From Streptomyces sp. NRRL S-646 (GTDB lineage Bacteria > Actinomycetota > Actinomycetes > Streptomycetales > Streptomycetaceae), in assembly GCF_000720765.1 (NCBI RefSeq), contig NZ_JODC01000011.1, positions 1 to 64,000 on the forward strand: DNA of 64,000 bases, given 5' to 3'. The notes below the pieces were generated by a model. It searched no databases. It had not been told where the DNA came from and worked only from the letters and a program-made list of their open reading frames with translations. Below, piece after piece: positions 42,335 through 51,000 of this stretch; positions within the stretch are counted from its first letter, which is position 1, and every line of letters starts with the position of its first letter. A program made the translations under genes and the position numbers.

Positions 42335-44220
42335 GTTCACGCGCCTCTGCTCCCGACACGCCCGCCGATATCGAGCTGCGCGGTCTCATAGACGGAGATC
42401 ACCTCAAATCCTTTGTCATGGTAGCTGGTGCTGGCTCTGGCAAGACGACGTCATTGGTCAAAGCACTTGACCATGTGGTGAATAGGCACGGTTCCCGCCT
42501 CAGAGCCCGAACACAGAACGTAGCCTGCATCACCTATACCGAAGTAGCCGCCAAAGAGATCCACGCGGACGTGGGTAACAACGCACTCGTTGAAGTGTCT
42601 ACCATCCACAGCTTCCTGTGGTCCCTGATCAAACCTTTTCAGAGGGATATCGCGAAGTGGGTCAGACGCCATCTAGAGAATAAAATCCGGAAACTCACAG
42701 AGAAACAGGCGGCTTACTCGTCGCGGACCCGGAAGACGACTAGCGAGAAAGATACTGCCGACCTTAAGAAGTTCCACACCCAGATTGAACTCCTCGGCAA
42801 GGTCGAACACTACTCGTACGGGACCGGAAGCGACTACGTGAAGGGGGTATTGGGTCACGAGGATATCGTCACCATGGTTCCCGAGTTGATCATCAGCAGC
42901 AAGCTTCTCGCCCGGGTGGTCGCCAACAAGTTCCCATACATCTTCGTTGACGAGAGCCAGGACACATTCCCAAAGGTCGTTGAGGCTCTCAAGCATGTCT
43001 GCACCCAGGCGCAAGGAGCCGTCTGCCTGGGATTTTTCGGTGACCCAATGCAGCAAATCTACCAGCGCGGTGTGGGATTGATTTCCCGGGAGCCAGGCTG
43101 GGATCAGATTGAGAAGCCGGAAAACTTTCGCAGTTCGAACAAGGTGCTCGAAGTAATCAACCAAGTGCGCTCCGGAGCCGACGGTTTGGTCCAGGTGCCT
43201 GGTCGTTCGGCAGATAAGCGAGTAGAGGGTGAGTTCTTCTTCTTCGTTCTGCCTGCGGATGACCGGCGAAGTGAGCACCTGGAGCACGTAAGGATCTGGT
43301 TGGAGCAGCACAGCAACGCTGGTAGCTGGGCTGCGAACTCGACTGATGACGACGAGGGCGCGAAGATACTCGTGATCGTGCACCGGATGGTGGCCAGGCG
43401 TATGGGATTCAAGCAGCTCTACGCCGCATTCCATGACAGTGGCTCGAAGAGCTTGAAGGAGGCGTTTGACGAGGGAAACGCCTGGCCGCTTCGACCATTT
43501 GAAAAAGTGATTCTTCCCATCTGTGTAGCTGACACCGCTGACTCACCGTCCGTTATGGCCGTTCTCCGCGAGAACGGTGGTGTACTCGATATGGAGAATC
43601 CGGGCCCAGATATCAAGACGCGGATGAAGTTTGCGCGCGAGGCCGTAGAGCAACTCCGAAAGGCCGTAGAAGCCGGCGGGCCAGGCTCTGTGGGCACTGT
43701 CGTGAGACTGGCTGTCAAAGCAGGTCTCGTTGCTGCGGATCCACGGCTCTCCGCATACCTGGAGCCGGAGGGTGAGCACGCGGACATCGTCTTGCCGTCG
43801 GAGACAGTGGAGGTTCTGGATGCCTTCGCTGCTTGCGACATAGGCGAGCTGCCCGCCTATTTCCAATATATCGGACAGCAGTCGCCATACTCCACGCAAC
43901 ACGGAACCAAGGGCGCAGAGTTTCCCAAGGTCATCGTGGTACTGGATGACGAAGAGGGGAATTACAGCCTCTATTCCTACGAGAAATTGTTTGGGATCAA
44001 GGACCTCTCTGACGCTGACAGGCATAACTTGGCCGCCGGAAAGGACTCTGTCTTGGAACGCACTCGGCGACTTCTCTACGTGTGCGTGTCACGTGCGGTT
44101 GAATCACTCGCCGTTGTCCTATTCACGGGTGACGTGGCTGCGGCAAAATTGGCGATCGAACAGTCCGGAATCGCCCCTGGGGGGAGGGTTCTCACCGAGG
44201 CCGACCTTGCTCTGCTATGA
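42331..44220 (+). CDS. UvrD/Rep-like superfamily 1 helicase (Gabija GajB-like)
   Basis: A 629-residue SF1A helicase. It has motif I VAGAGSGKTTS (31-41), motif II IFVDESQDT near 203-211, motif III GFFGDPMQQIY, motif V THGTKGAEFPKVIVVLDD-like block with a HGTKGAEF core, and motif VI RRLLYVCVSRA. It is coupled to the OLD-type nuclease gene. In Gabija, GajB senses DNA ends or single strands and activates GajA; the same division of labour is inferred here. It shares the lower GC of the nuclease gene. Confidence 0.87.
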   Translation: MSSRASAPDTPADIELRGLIDGDHLKSFVMVAGAGSGKTTSLVKALDHVVNRHGSRLRARTQNVACITYTEVAAKEIHADVGNNALVEVSTIHSFLWSLIKPFQRDIAKWVRRHLENKIRKLTEKQAAYSSRTRKTTSEKDTADLKKFHTQIELLGKVEHYSYGTGSDYVKGVLGHEDIVTMVPELIISSKLLARVVANKFPYIFVDESQDTFPKVVEALKHVCTQAQGAVCLGFFGDPMQQIYQRGVGLISREPGWDQIEKPENFRSSNKVLEVINQVRSGADGLVQVPGRSADKRVEGEFFFFVLPADDRRSEHLEHVRIWLEQHSNAGSWAANSTDDDEGAKILVIVHRMVARRMGFKQLYAAFHDSGSKSLKEAFDEGNAWPLRPFEKVILPICVADTADSPSVMAVLRENGGVLDMENPGPDIKTRMKFAREAVEQLRKAVEAGGPGSVGTVVRLAVKAGLVAADPRLSAYLEPEGEHADIVLPSETVEVLDAFAACDIGELPAYFQYIGQQSPYSTQHGTKGAEFPKVIVVLDDEEGNYSLYSYEKLFGIKDLSDADRHNLAAGKDSVLERTRRLLYVCVSRAVESLAVVLFTGDVAAAKLAIEQSGIAPGGRVLTEADLALL

Positions 44221-44478
44221 CGTTCCTGGGAAGCCCGCTGAAGCAGGATATTTACTGAGCAGCCGTGGGCTGAGGCAGATCTCAGCCTCGATCCTTCTTT
44301 CGGTTCACCGATAGAGGCGGCAGACCGTTTGGGCGCGGCACCGGAGACCTCACTCCGGCACGTCTTTCTAGGCAGCCCAACACCGCCCACTGCGCGGCAG
44401 CAGCAAGCACCATTAACAGCTACTCCACGGCACGCTGTTTACTGACCGAAGGGCATCCACTCACGAGAGGGCTGACAC

Positions 44479-45480
44479 ATGGGGAGAGCGTCCGCAGGAA
44501 AGAAGGCGGCCAAAGCTGGCGGAACGCGTGATCACACCGTCCCCCAGATGTACTTGAGGCACTTCGCCGAACATCGAGCACGCCGGCAGTACGAATTGCG
44601 CGTGCGACGCCTCGACAACCCGGATAGAGCCTTCCCCGCGGCACCGAGCGCGATCGGTGCCGAGCGTGGCTTCTACTGGGGCACGACCATTGACGGCGTT
44701 CCCCATCACGACTGCGAGGAGCTCTTCACCTCTCTGGAGGGCCATGCTGAGACAACCCTCAAGACGATCCTCGACGACAAGAACTGGGCTCTGACACCAC
44801 AGTGGCCGCTTCCCTCCGAACAACGCAGTGCGCTCGCCTGGTGGATGGCCGCACAGATCCTGCGCACAACGCGCCAGCGCAAGCGGCTGTCTCATTCTCA
44901 GCAGCCGTCCGAGGGCGTCCATGACCTGCCCGACGACATGGCCCGGATCGCCGCGAACAACCCACACCTGCGCTACATAGTAGAGAACATCGCTGTCTTG
45001 GCCTTCGTACTCCACAACCGCCCATGGGGGCTGGGCTTCAGCGACATGTGTCTGCTCACCAGTGATGTACCAGTAGTCATTTGGAACCGCCCCGACGCTG
45101 ACGATCAGGTCCTTGCTGTGGCTCAGAGCGACCTCATGCTCCCCTTGGACCCGCACCGACTCCTGTTCCTGCCGAGCCCGGCTGGCCAACTGGCCGACCC
45201 GTACAAGCGCGCAGACCACCTCCTGCACGTGACTGGTGCAATCGGAATGGCCCTGGTCGAAATCGCCTATGACGTAGCAGATCAGTTCGTCGTCCACCAT
45301 CCGCAGCACGACCCCTGGCGTCACTGGAAGCCGAACAGTCCCCGCCACCCGAGGCCATGGGCCGGAGAGAACCATTCGTCGCCAGAGTACGCGTTTCAGT
45401 ACCCGGTGTTCCCTCCGAACCAGAACATCGAACGTCGGTGGACCGTCGAGCATCCGCCACCCAAGAGTGCTGCATCCTGA
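44479..45480 (+). CDS. DUF4238 domain protein
   Basis: A 333-residue protein with the DUF4238 hallmark HTVPQMYLRHFA near residue 19. It also has the family's internal blocks (EELFTSLEGHAE, FSDMCLLTSDVPVV, LPLDPHRLLFLPSPAG). The family is widespread on mobile elements and its function is undescribed. It stands alone 258 bp after the helicase gene, inside the defence-like island. Confidence 0.8.
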   Translation: MGRASAGKKAAKAGGTRDHTVPQMYLRHFAEHRARRQYELRVRRLDNPDRAFPAAPSAIGAERGFYWGTTIDGVPHHDCEELFTSLEGHAETTLKTILDDKNWALTPQWPLPSEQRSALAWWMAAQILRTTRQRKRLSHSQQPSEGVHDLPDDMARIAANNPHLRYIVENIAVLAFVLHNRPWGLGFSDMCLLTSDVPVVIWNRPDADDQVLAVAQSDLMLPLDPHRLLFLPSPAGQLADPYKRADHLLHVTGAIGMALVEIAYDVADQFVVHHPQHDPWRHWKPNSPRHPRPWAGENHSSPEYAFQYPVFPPNQNIERRWTVEHPPPKSAAS

Positions 45481-45746
45481 CGAGTTCCTCCGCGCACCGC
45501 CCCACCCCACACGGCGATCCGCGCTCCCTACCGCACCGGCCTGACTGGCCCACCGACGGCTTCTATTGACGGCGTCATCAGGGATCGACTTTCGATCCCA
45601 ACACCCCCTTCACAGAACACCTGTTCGACGTGAAGGATGGGGGTGATCGCGTGCCAGTTCGGCACGTCGCTCGTTAGGCAGCGCAGTCGAAGCGCCGGGT
45701 GGGAAAGCGCTGATGACCAGTGTCCACCCGCTACGGGAGGGGACCC

Positions 45747-46502
45747 ATGGGCGATCGCAGCACCATCGAGTGGACCGAGGCGACGTGGAATCCCACCACA
45801 GGATGCGACCGGATCTCCCCCGGGTGTGACAACTGCTACGCCTTGACGTTATCCAGGCGTCTCAAGGCCATGGGCGTTGCCAAGTACCAGACTGACGGGG
45901 ATCCCAGGACATCAGGCCCTGGCTTCGGCCTCACGCCTCACCCTGACGCACTGGCCATTCCCCGTCAGTGGAAGGCCCCACGGATGGTCTTCGTCAATTC
46001 CATGAGCGACCTCTTCCACGCCAAGGTCCCCCTGGACTTCGTCCGGCAGGTCTTCCAGGTGATTGCCGAGACTCCCCAGCACACGTACCAGCTACTGACC
46101 AAGAGAACCCGCAGGCTGCGACGTGTGGCCGGCGACCTCGACTGGCCCTCCAACCTGTGGATGGGCGTGTCCGTCGAAGATGCAGAGCACCTGGATCGTG
46201 TAGACGACCTTCGACAGGTTCCCGCTGCCGTGCGCTTCCTGTCCTGTGAGCCGCTTCTCGGTCCGCTTACCGGTCTGCAACTGGACGGCATCGGTTGGGT
46301 TATCGCCGGAGGCGAGTCCGGGCCCCACCATCGCCCCGTACAGGAGCAGTGGCTGGTGGACATCCGCGACGCCTGCAACCACGCCGAAGTGCCCTTCTTC
46401 TTCAAGCAATGGGGTGGCCGCAGCCCGAAGTCAGGGGGCCGTGAACTCGACGGAGCAACCTGGGACGAGATGCCACCCCGACTGCCCGTCGCAGCCCACT
46501 AA
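45747..46502 (+). CDS. DUF5131 / phage Gp37-Gp68 family protein (three-Cys motif)
   Basis: 251 residues from ATG 45747 behind GGGAGGGG. It starts MGDRSTIEWTEATWNPTTGC and has the cysteine cluster C-x6-C-x2-C in TGCDRISPGCDNCYA, which could hold an iron-sulfur cluster. The C-terminus carries GGESGPHHRP and FFFKQWGG, typical of the family. Members resemble radical SAM proteins, but the spacing is not the classic CX3CX2C. It precedes a TcmP gene by 99 bp; the two families regularly travel together and their activity is unknown. Confidence 0.85.
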   Translation: MGDRSTIEWTEATWNPTTGCDRISPGCDNCYALTLSRRLKAMGVAKYQTDGDPRTSGPGFGLTPHPDALAIPRQWKAPRMVFVNSMSDLFHAKVPLDFVRQVFQVIAETPQHTYQLLTKRTRRLRRVAGDLDWPSNLWMGVSVEDAEHLDRVDDLRQVPAAVRFLSCEPLLGPLTGLQLDGIGWVIAGGESGPHHRPVQEQWLVDIRDACNHAEVPFFFKQWGGRSPKSGGRELDGATWDEMPPRLPVAAH

Positions 46503-46601
46503 CGGCCAAAGTCCAGCAGACGCCGTACGCACTCTGGTGGCATATGGCAACGGTGTGTGACCCTCTCCCCAGCGGGGCCAACGGGAGTAGGGGGACCGAT
46601 C

Positions 46602-47729
46602 GTGGCCGTACCGAAGGATGCCGTGTGGGAACGCGATCCGCACACGGCGGCCAAACATGACTTACTGAAGCGGTACTTGGAAGCCTGGGCGCCGATTCTG
46701 CTGTCACGGCTCGACGTGATCAGTTACGCCGAAGGCTTCGCGGGTGCCGGCGTCTACAAACAGGGCGAGCCCGGCTCCCCGGTCATCGCTTACGAAGTCT
46801 TCGCCGAGGCTCTGCACAGGTTCCCGAAACGCATGCGCGTGATCCTCATGGAGGAGGACACCCGGCGCGTCAAGGAGTTACAGCGCCAGATGGAGCTCGT
46901 CCGTTCCCGGCATACGGACGACATCACCAAACGAATAGCGGTGGACATCCGTCACGGAGATTTCCACCCGGCCCTCCTGCAGAAGCTGCGTGGCATCGGC
47001 GCATTGGGGAAACCTCTCTTCGTCCTGCTGGACAGCTTCGGCGGGCCCGACATCCCCTTCTCGCTCCTTCAAGAGCTGGGGCGCCACCCCAGCACCGAAG
47101 TCATGGTGACCTTCGAGCCCAGCTTCCTCACCCGGTTCGCCGAGAAGCACGACGGTCACCGTCAGCTCGGCGACGAAGCCTTCGGAAGCCAGGAATGGCA
47201 AGGCGTCTTCCAGCAACCGCCCTCAGGCAAGTTCACGTTCCTGCGGGAGCAGTACCGGAACACGCTGCGCCAGGCCGGCTTCACGCACACCCTGTACTTC
47301 GAGATGGTCGACGAGGGCGGCAGGATGCTCTACCTGATATTCGGCACCCAGCACGAGCTGGGGCTGGAGAAGATGAAGGATGCCATGTGGAAGGTGGACC
47401 CTTCCTATGGCGTCCGGTACCGCGACCCCAGGGACACTCAACAGCAGATGCTTGATCTCGTATTCGAACCGGATACGGCCCCGCTGCGACGGATCCTGCA
47501 CGACTTCATCTCCGAAACGCCCGACGGGCGAACCATCCCCGAGCTCAAGCGATACGCCCTCTTGGAAACCGTCTACCGGCCCGCCCAAGTGATCGAGGCC
47601 GTCCGACAGCTGCGTGAGGCGGGCGCCGTGACAACGGAACCTCGTGCCATCAACGCCAAGACGCAAGTGAGCCTGGCAACGACGCCGCCCACTACCCGTC
47701 CGTCAGCCGAGCAAGGCGCCCTCTGGTGA
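46602..47729 (+). CDS. tcmP: three-Cys-motif partner protein TcmP
   Basis: 375 residues from GTG 46602; AGTAGGGGGACC lies upstream. The opening AVPKDAVWERDPHTAAKHDLLKRYLEAW and the following SYAEGFAGAGVYKQGEPGSP are diagnostic of TcmP. The second part contains a Rossmann-like segment (FVLLDSFGGPDIPF, EVMVTFEP) compatible with a methyltransferase-type fold. It always accompanies a three-Cys protein such as the upstream DUF5131 gene. Position within a defence-like island suggests an anti-phage role, which is inference. Confidence 0.87.
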   Translation: MAVPKDAVWERDPHTAAKHDLLKRYLEAWAPILLSRLDVISYAEGFAGAGVYKQGEPGSPVIAYEVFAEALHRFPKRMRVILMEEDTRRVKELQRQMELVRSRHTDDITKRIAVDIRHGDFHPALLQKLRGIGALGKPLFVLLDSFGGPDIPFSLLQELGRHPSTEVMVTFEPSFLTRFAEKHDGHRQLGDEAFGSQEWQGVFQQPPSGKFTFLREQYRNTLRQAGFTHTLYFEMVDEGGRMLYLIFGTQHELGLEKMKDAMWKVDPSYGVRYRDPRDTQQQMLDLVFEPDTAPLRRILHDFISETPDGRTIPELKRYALLETVYRPAQVIEAVRQLREAGAVTTEPRAINAKTQVSLATTPPTTRPSAEQGALW

Positions 47730-47751
47730 GAGGCTGCGAGGGCACATCCAG

Positions 47752-48003
47752 GGCACATGAGCCTGGGAAGCGGCGTTGACCCGTGAGAACTACCGAGAGG
47801 ACTTTTCCCAGGTCAACGCACATTTCTCTACGAATCACCAGGTCAACGCCCTCCCACCCCCAATCGCTGCACGACTGACAGGACGTCTGGCACCTGGCCG
47901 CGTAGTACGGGCCGGTAGCCGCTCCTCGGGTGGCCACCCGGCCAGAACGAATTCAACACACATGAAGACGGGAAATCCCGTGGCCACGCGAGAACTGTTC
48001 GTA
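47752..48003. repeat. direct-repeat cluster, left flank of the Trypco-STAND module
   Basis: Two copies of a 50-60-bp motif lie here. One is at 47752-47812, containing GTGAGAACTACCGAGAGGACTTTTCCCAGG. The other is at 47943-47996, containing CACACATGA-G-CGGGAAA-CCCG and GAGAACT. Both match the region at 53753-53828. GGTCAACGC boxes occur at 47811, 47841 and inverted at 47773. No gene is supported between 47730 and 48014. Confidence 0.6.
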
Positions 48004-48014
48004 GGCCGGGAGAT

Positions 48015-51000
48015 TCAGCTCCACCAACCGCCAACGTCATGCAATGCCTTGAGGAACGCGCGGGATACGCCACCGTCGTCCGGAAGGAGCGCGGCACCCG
48101 CAGTTGCCAACAGTGCCATGTCCGTAACGACGAGCGGCCGGGGCATCCGCGCCAGCCCCCGCAGGGCGCGGTCCAGCGCCGTCACATCGACAGTGCCGGA
48201 CGCGATCCCGTCCCTCAGGGCCGACACATGCGGTCGAAGCAACCGCTGCCGCCCGTCCGGCGGACGGATGCCGACGATCGCGTTCAACGTCCGTACCAGT
48301 GCGTCGGGCCTACCCGCGACACTCTGGACAACGGGCACAAGCGCGGCCGCACGCTGTTGGTCCTGCACGATCACCTCCACCGCGTCTAGGGCGGAAGCGA
48401 GGAGGGCGCCACGCACCGGGGTTCGGGCATGGCGGGCGAGGGCGCACAGAAGGGCTATCCGTGTTTCCGGATCAGCCACCGCTTCCACCGAAGAGCGAAG
48501 CTGGGCCACCCTGTAATCGTCGATGCTAGGCAAGTTCCGCTGGAGCAGGCCGAGCAGTCCATCAGTCGCAGATCCCGGTGAAGGGGCCGCTCGAACCACG
48601 TGCAGCACCTCCGTCCACAGCCGGTCCGGCGTGTGGCGCCCGGTCGCGGCGATCAATGCCCCAAGCGCGGTGAAGCGATGTTGGGTGGACTCGATGGCGA
48701 GCACCGCTTCCTCAACGTCTCCAAGGAGATCCACAGGCAGATCCGCAACGAGCGTTGCCAATTCCTCCGGCTCCAGGGCATTCCGTCGAAAGAGAATGCA
48801 CGCAATCTTGCCCCGGTCTCCGGTCGGCAACCGGTCCAGGACATTGCGCCGCTCCGGCGGCCCGTAGTGTTCGAGTGCCACGGCGGCCATGTCGAGCAGG
48901 TGGTCACGGCTCTCGTCGTTCACGAGCTTGGCCAAGTCGATGAGAGGGACCAGCCTCACCCCCCGGTCGCCCCCTAAAGCGGCGTCCGTCAATGGCTTTA
49001 AGAAAGACGCGAAACGCTCGGTGTTGACGTGGTGGCGCACCGCCGCAGCGGCAGCAACACGGGCAGGGAAGGGCAATTCCTGTGCTTGGCTCAGGACGTC
49101 CTCGACCTGGTCGGCGGCCACCAGGGGAATCAGGGACTTGATTCTGGGCAGAGCGGGGATGCGGCCCAGGGCATCGCCCAGCAGCAAGGTTCGCGCATCC
49201 GGCGCCAAGAGACTGAATACTCTGGCTACTTCGTCGGCCAAAAGGTGCCGAAACCGCTTCTCGTCCTCGGGCGGCACGATCTCGCACGCGCGCACCCGGT
49301 TCACCGCCTCCGCGACGCGCCTTGCAGGGAGTCGGGACACGAGGCGGACCAATAGCCAGGGCCGAAGCCACGGCTGGGCCTGTTCCGCTACCCCCCACAG
49401 CAGCGCAGCGAGGTCATCAGAGAGCCGGTGTGGGAGAGCACCGAGCAACGCTTCCACCGCCGACCGTACGGACAGCTGCACCCGCTTATCGCCAAATGAC
49501 GGATCCCTGGCAGCGATTCCTGCGAGCAATGGAATGACGCACTCGCGGATCAGCCGCTCCTTGTCAGCGGCCGTCGAAATCATGCCAGGTCCGGTGCGGT
49601 CTCCGCTGAGCATCGCCAGCCGGTACTCGACGCGCGTGAACCGCTCGAACGTCCTGCGCTGCTCAACCTCGACCTGGCATTTCAGCTCAGACGGGAGCGG
49701 AAGCTGTGCTAGTCGTTGCAGGGCGTCGGCGCGGATCGTGATGTTCTGCTCGGCAAGAACCTCCGTCAGCGCATACCGTCCCAACTCGGCACGGTGTCGC
49801 TCCGGCGCCCGCAAAAGGCACGCCATAACGGCTTGCAGTCGGGCACCATCCTCCGTAAAACGCGACACCCGCGCCATCGCTGCCTCGATCGCCTCGTCCG
49901 CCAAGGGCACGTCGTCACGGTCGAGAAAAGACAGCACCTCCCGGTCGCTAAGCCGGCCCGGCCGAAATACTAGATCACGCTCCAGGTCGGCCAGCACCTG
50001 TTCGGAGGCGTGCGTGCTCACGTCACTCAGCGCTTCAGCCCTGGCGTGCGCGTCGTCGATCAACTGGGCGCAGTCCAGCGCCTCGCGGAGCAAGACGTCA
50101 GCAGCCTCGCCGCGGTGGCAAACCGCCAGGGCAGTCAAAGTGGCTGCCCGAGCGGGGTGGTTCAGGTCACGTGCGCGTCGCAGGAGCCGCCGGACGGCGC
50201 CCGAAGACTCTCCGTGCCCCTCCGCAGCAAGCAGGTGGGAGTGGAAGAGCAGTGACTCGATCCGGTCACCACCGCCCGATGCCTCCAGGGCGCCGCACAA
50301 GTGCCGCCGGACCGGTCCGGGAAGAGCGGCTGCGAGGTCTTCCGAGTCGGCAGGCGGCATGTTCCGCAGACCGTCGTACACGGCGCTCGGCAAGGGCGCG
50401 TCGCTCCCAATCCAAGGTCGGGCTTCGATAAGGAGGCGGTGCCGGACCTGCGGAGTGACATTCACGAGCTCTGACAGGAGGTCGTAACGCTCGTCCGGAC
50501 CCGCGAACTCCGCCAGAGCGAACCGTGCCCGCACGATATGGCTGACGCCCGCGACCTCGACCTGCCGACCAAGCGCCTCCTCGACTACCGCCTGTACTCC
50601 CGCCTCCGGAAGGCGACGGGCGAGGGCGCAGAGAGCCCGGATCGCGATTAGGGGATCCGGAGTCTGTCGCGCCAGTCGCACCGCCCGTGGCAGCAGGTTC
50701 TCCGGCAAATGACCGGCCATCAGCACCAGGGCACGGCCTCGCCGCACACCATCCTCATCGGCGGCGCAGGAATCCATAGCCTCCTGTGCCAGAGCCAGTC
50801 GTTCGTCCCGCGGCAGACGGACGCTCAGGGCTGCCAGGGCGATCGCACGCGGGCAGGGAGCCTCCAACAAACGTGCGACGGTCACCGCGCGCCGGGCCGA
50901 CTGCTCTGACAGGTGAGGGCTCAGTCCGGCCAGCGTGGCAGAGCGGCGGGCCGTAGCCTGCACAGTGGCCGCGATGGCCACACACTCGTCGAGCCATTCC

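Noticed and set aside
45747..46502. DUF5131 protein as a canonical radical SAM RiPP enzyme
   Set aside because: Cys spacing is C-x6-C-x2-C rather than CX3CX2C and the neighbour is TcmP, not a precursor peptide.
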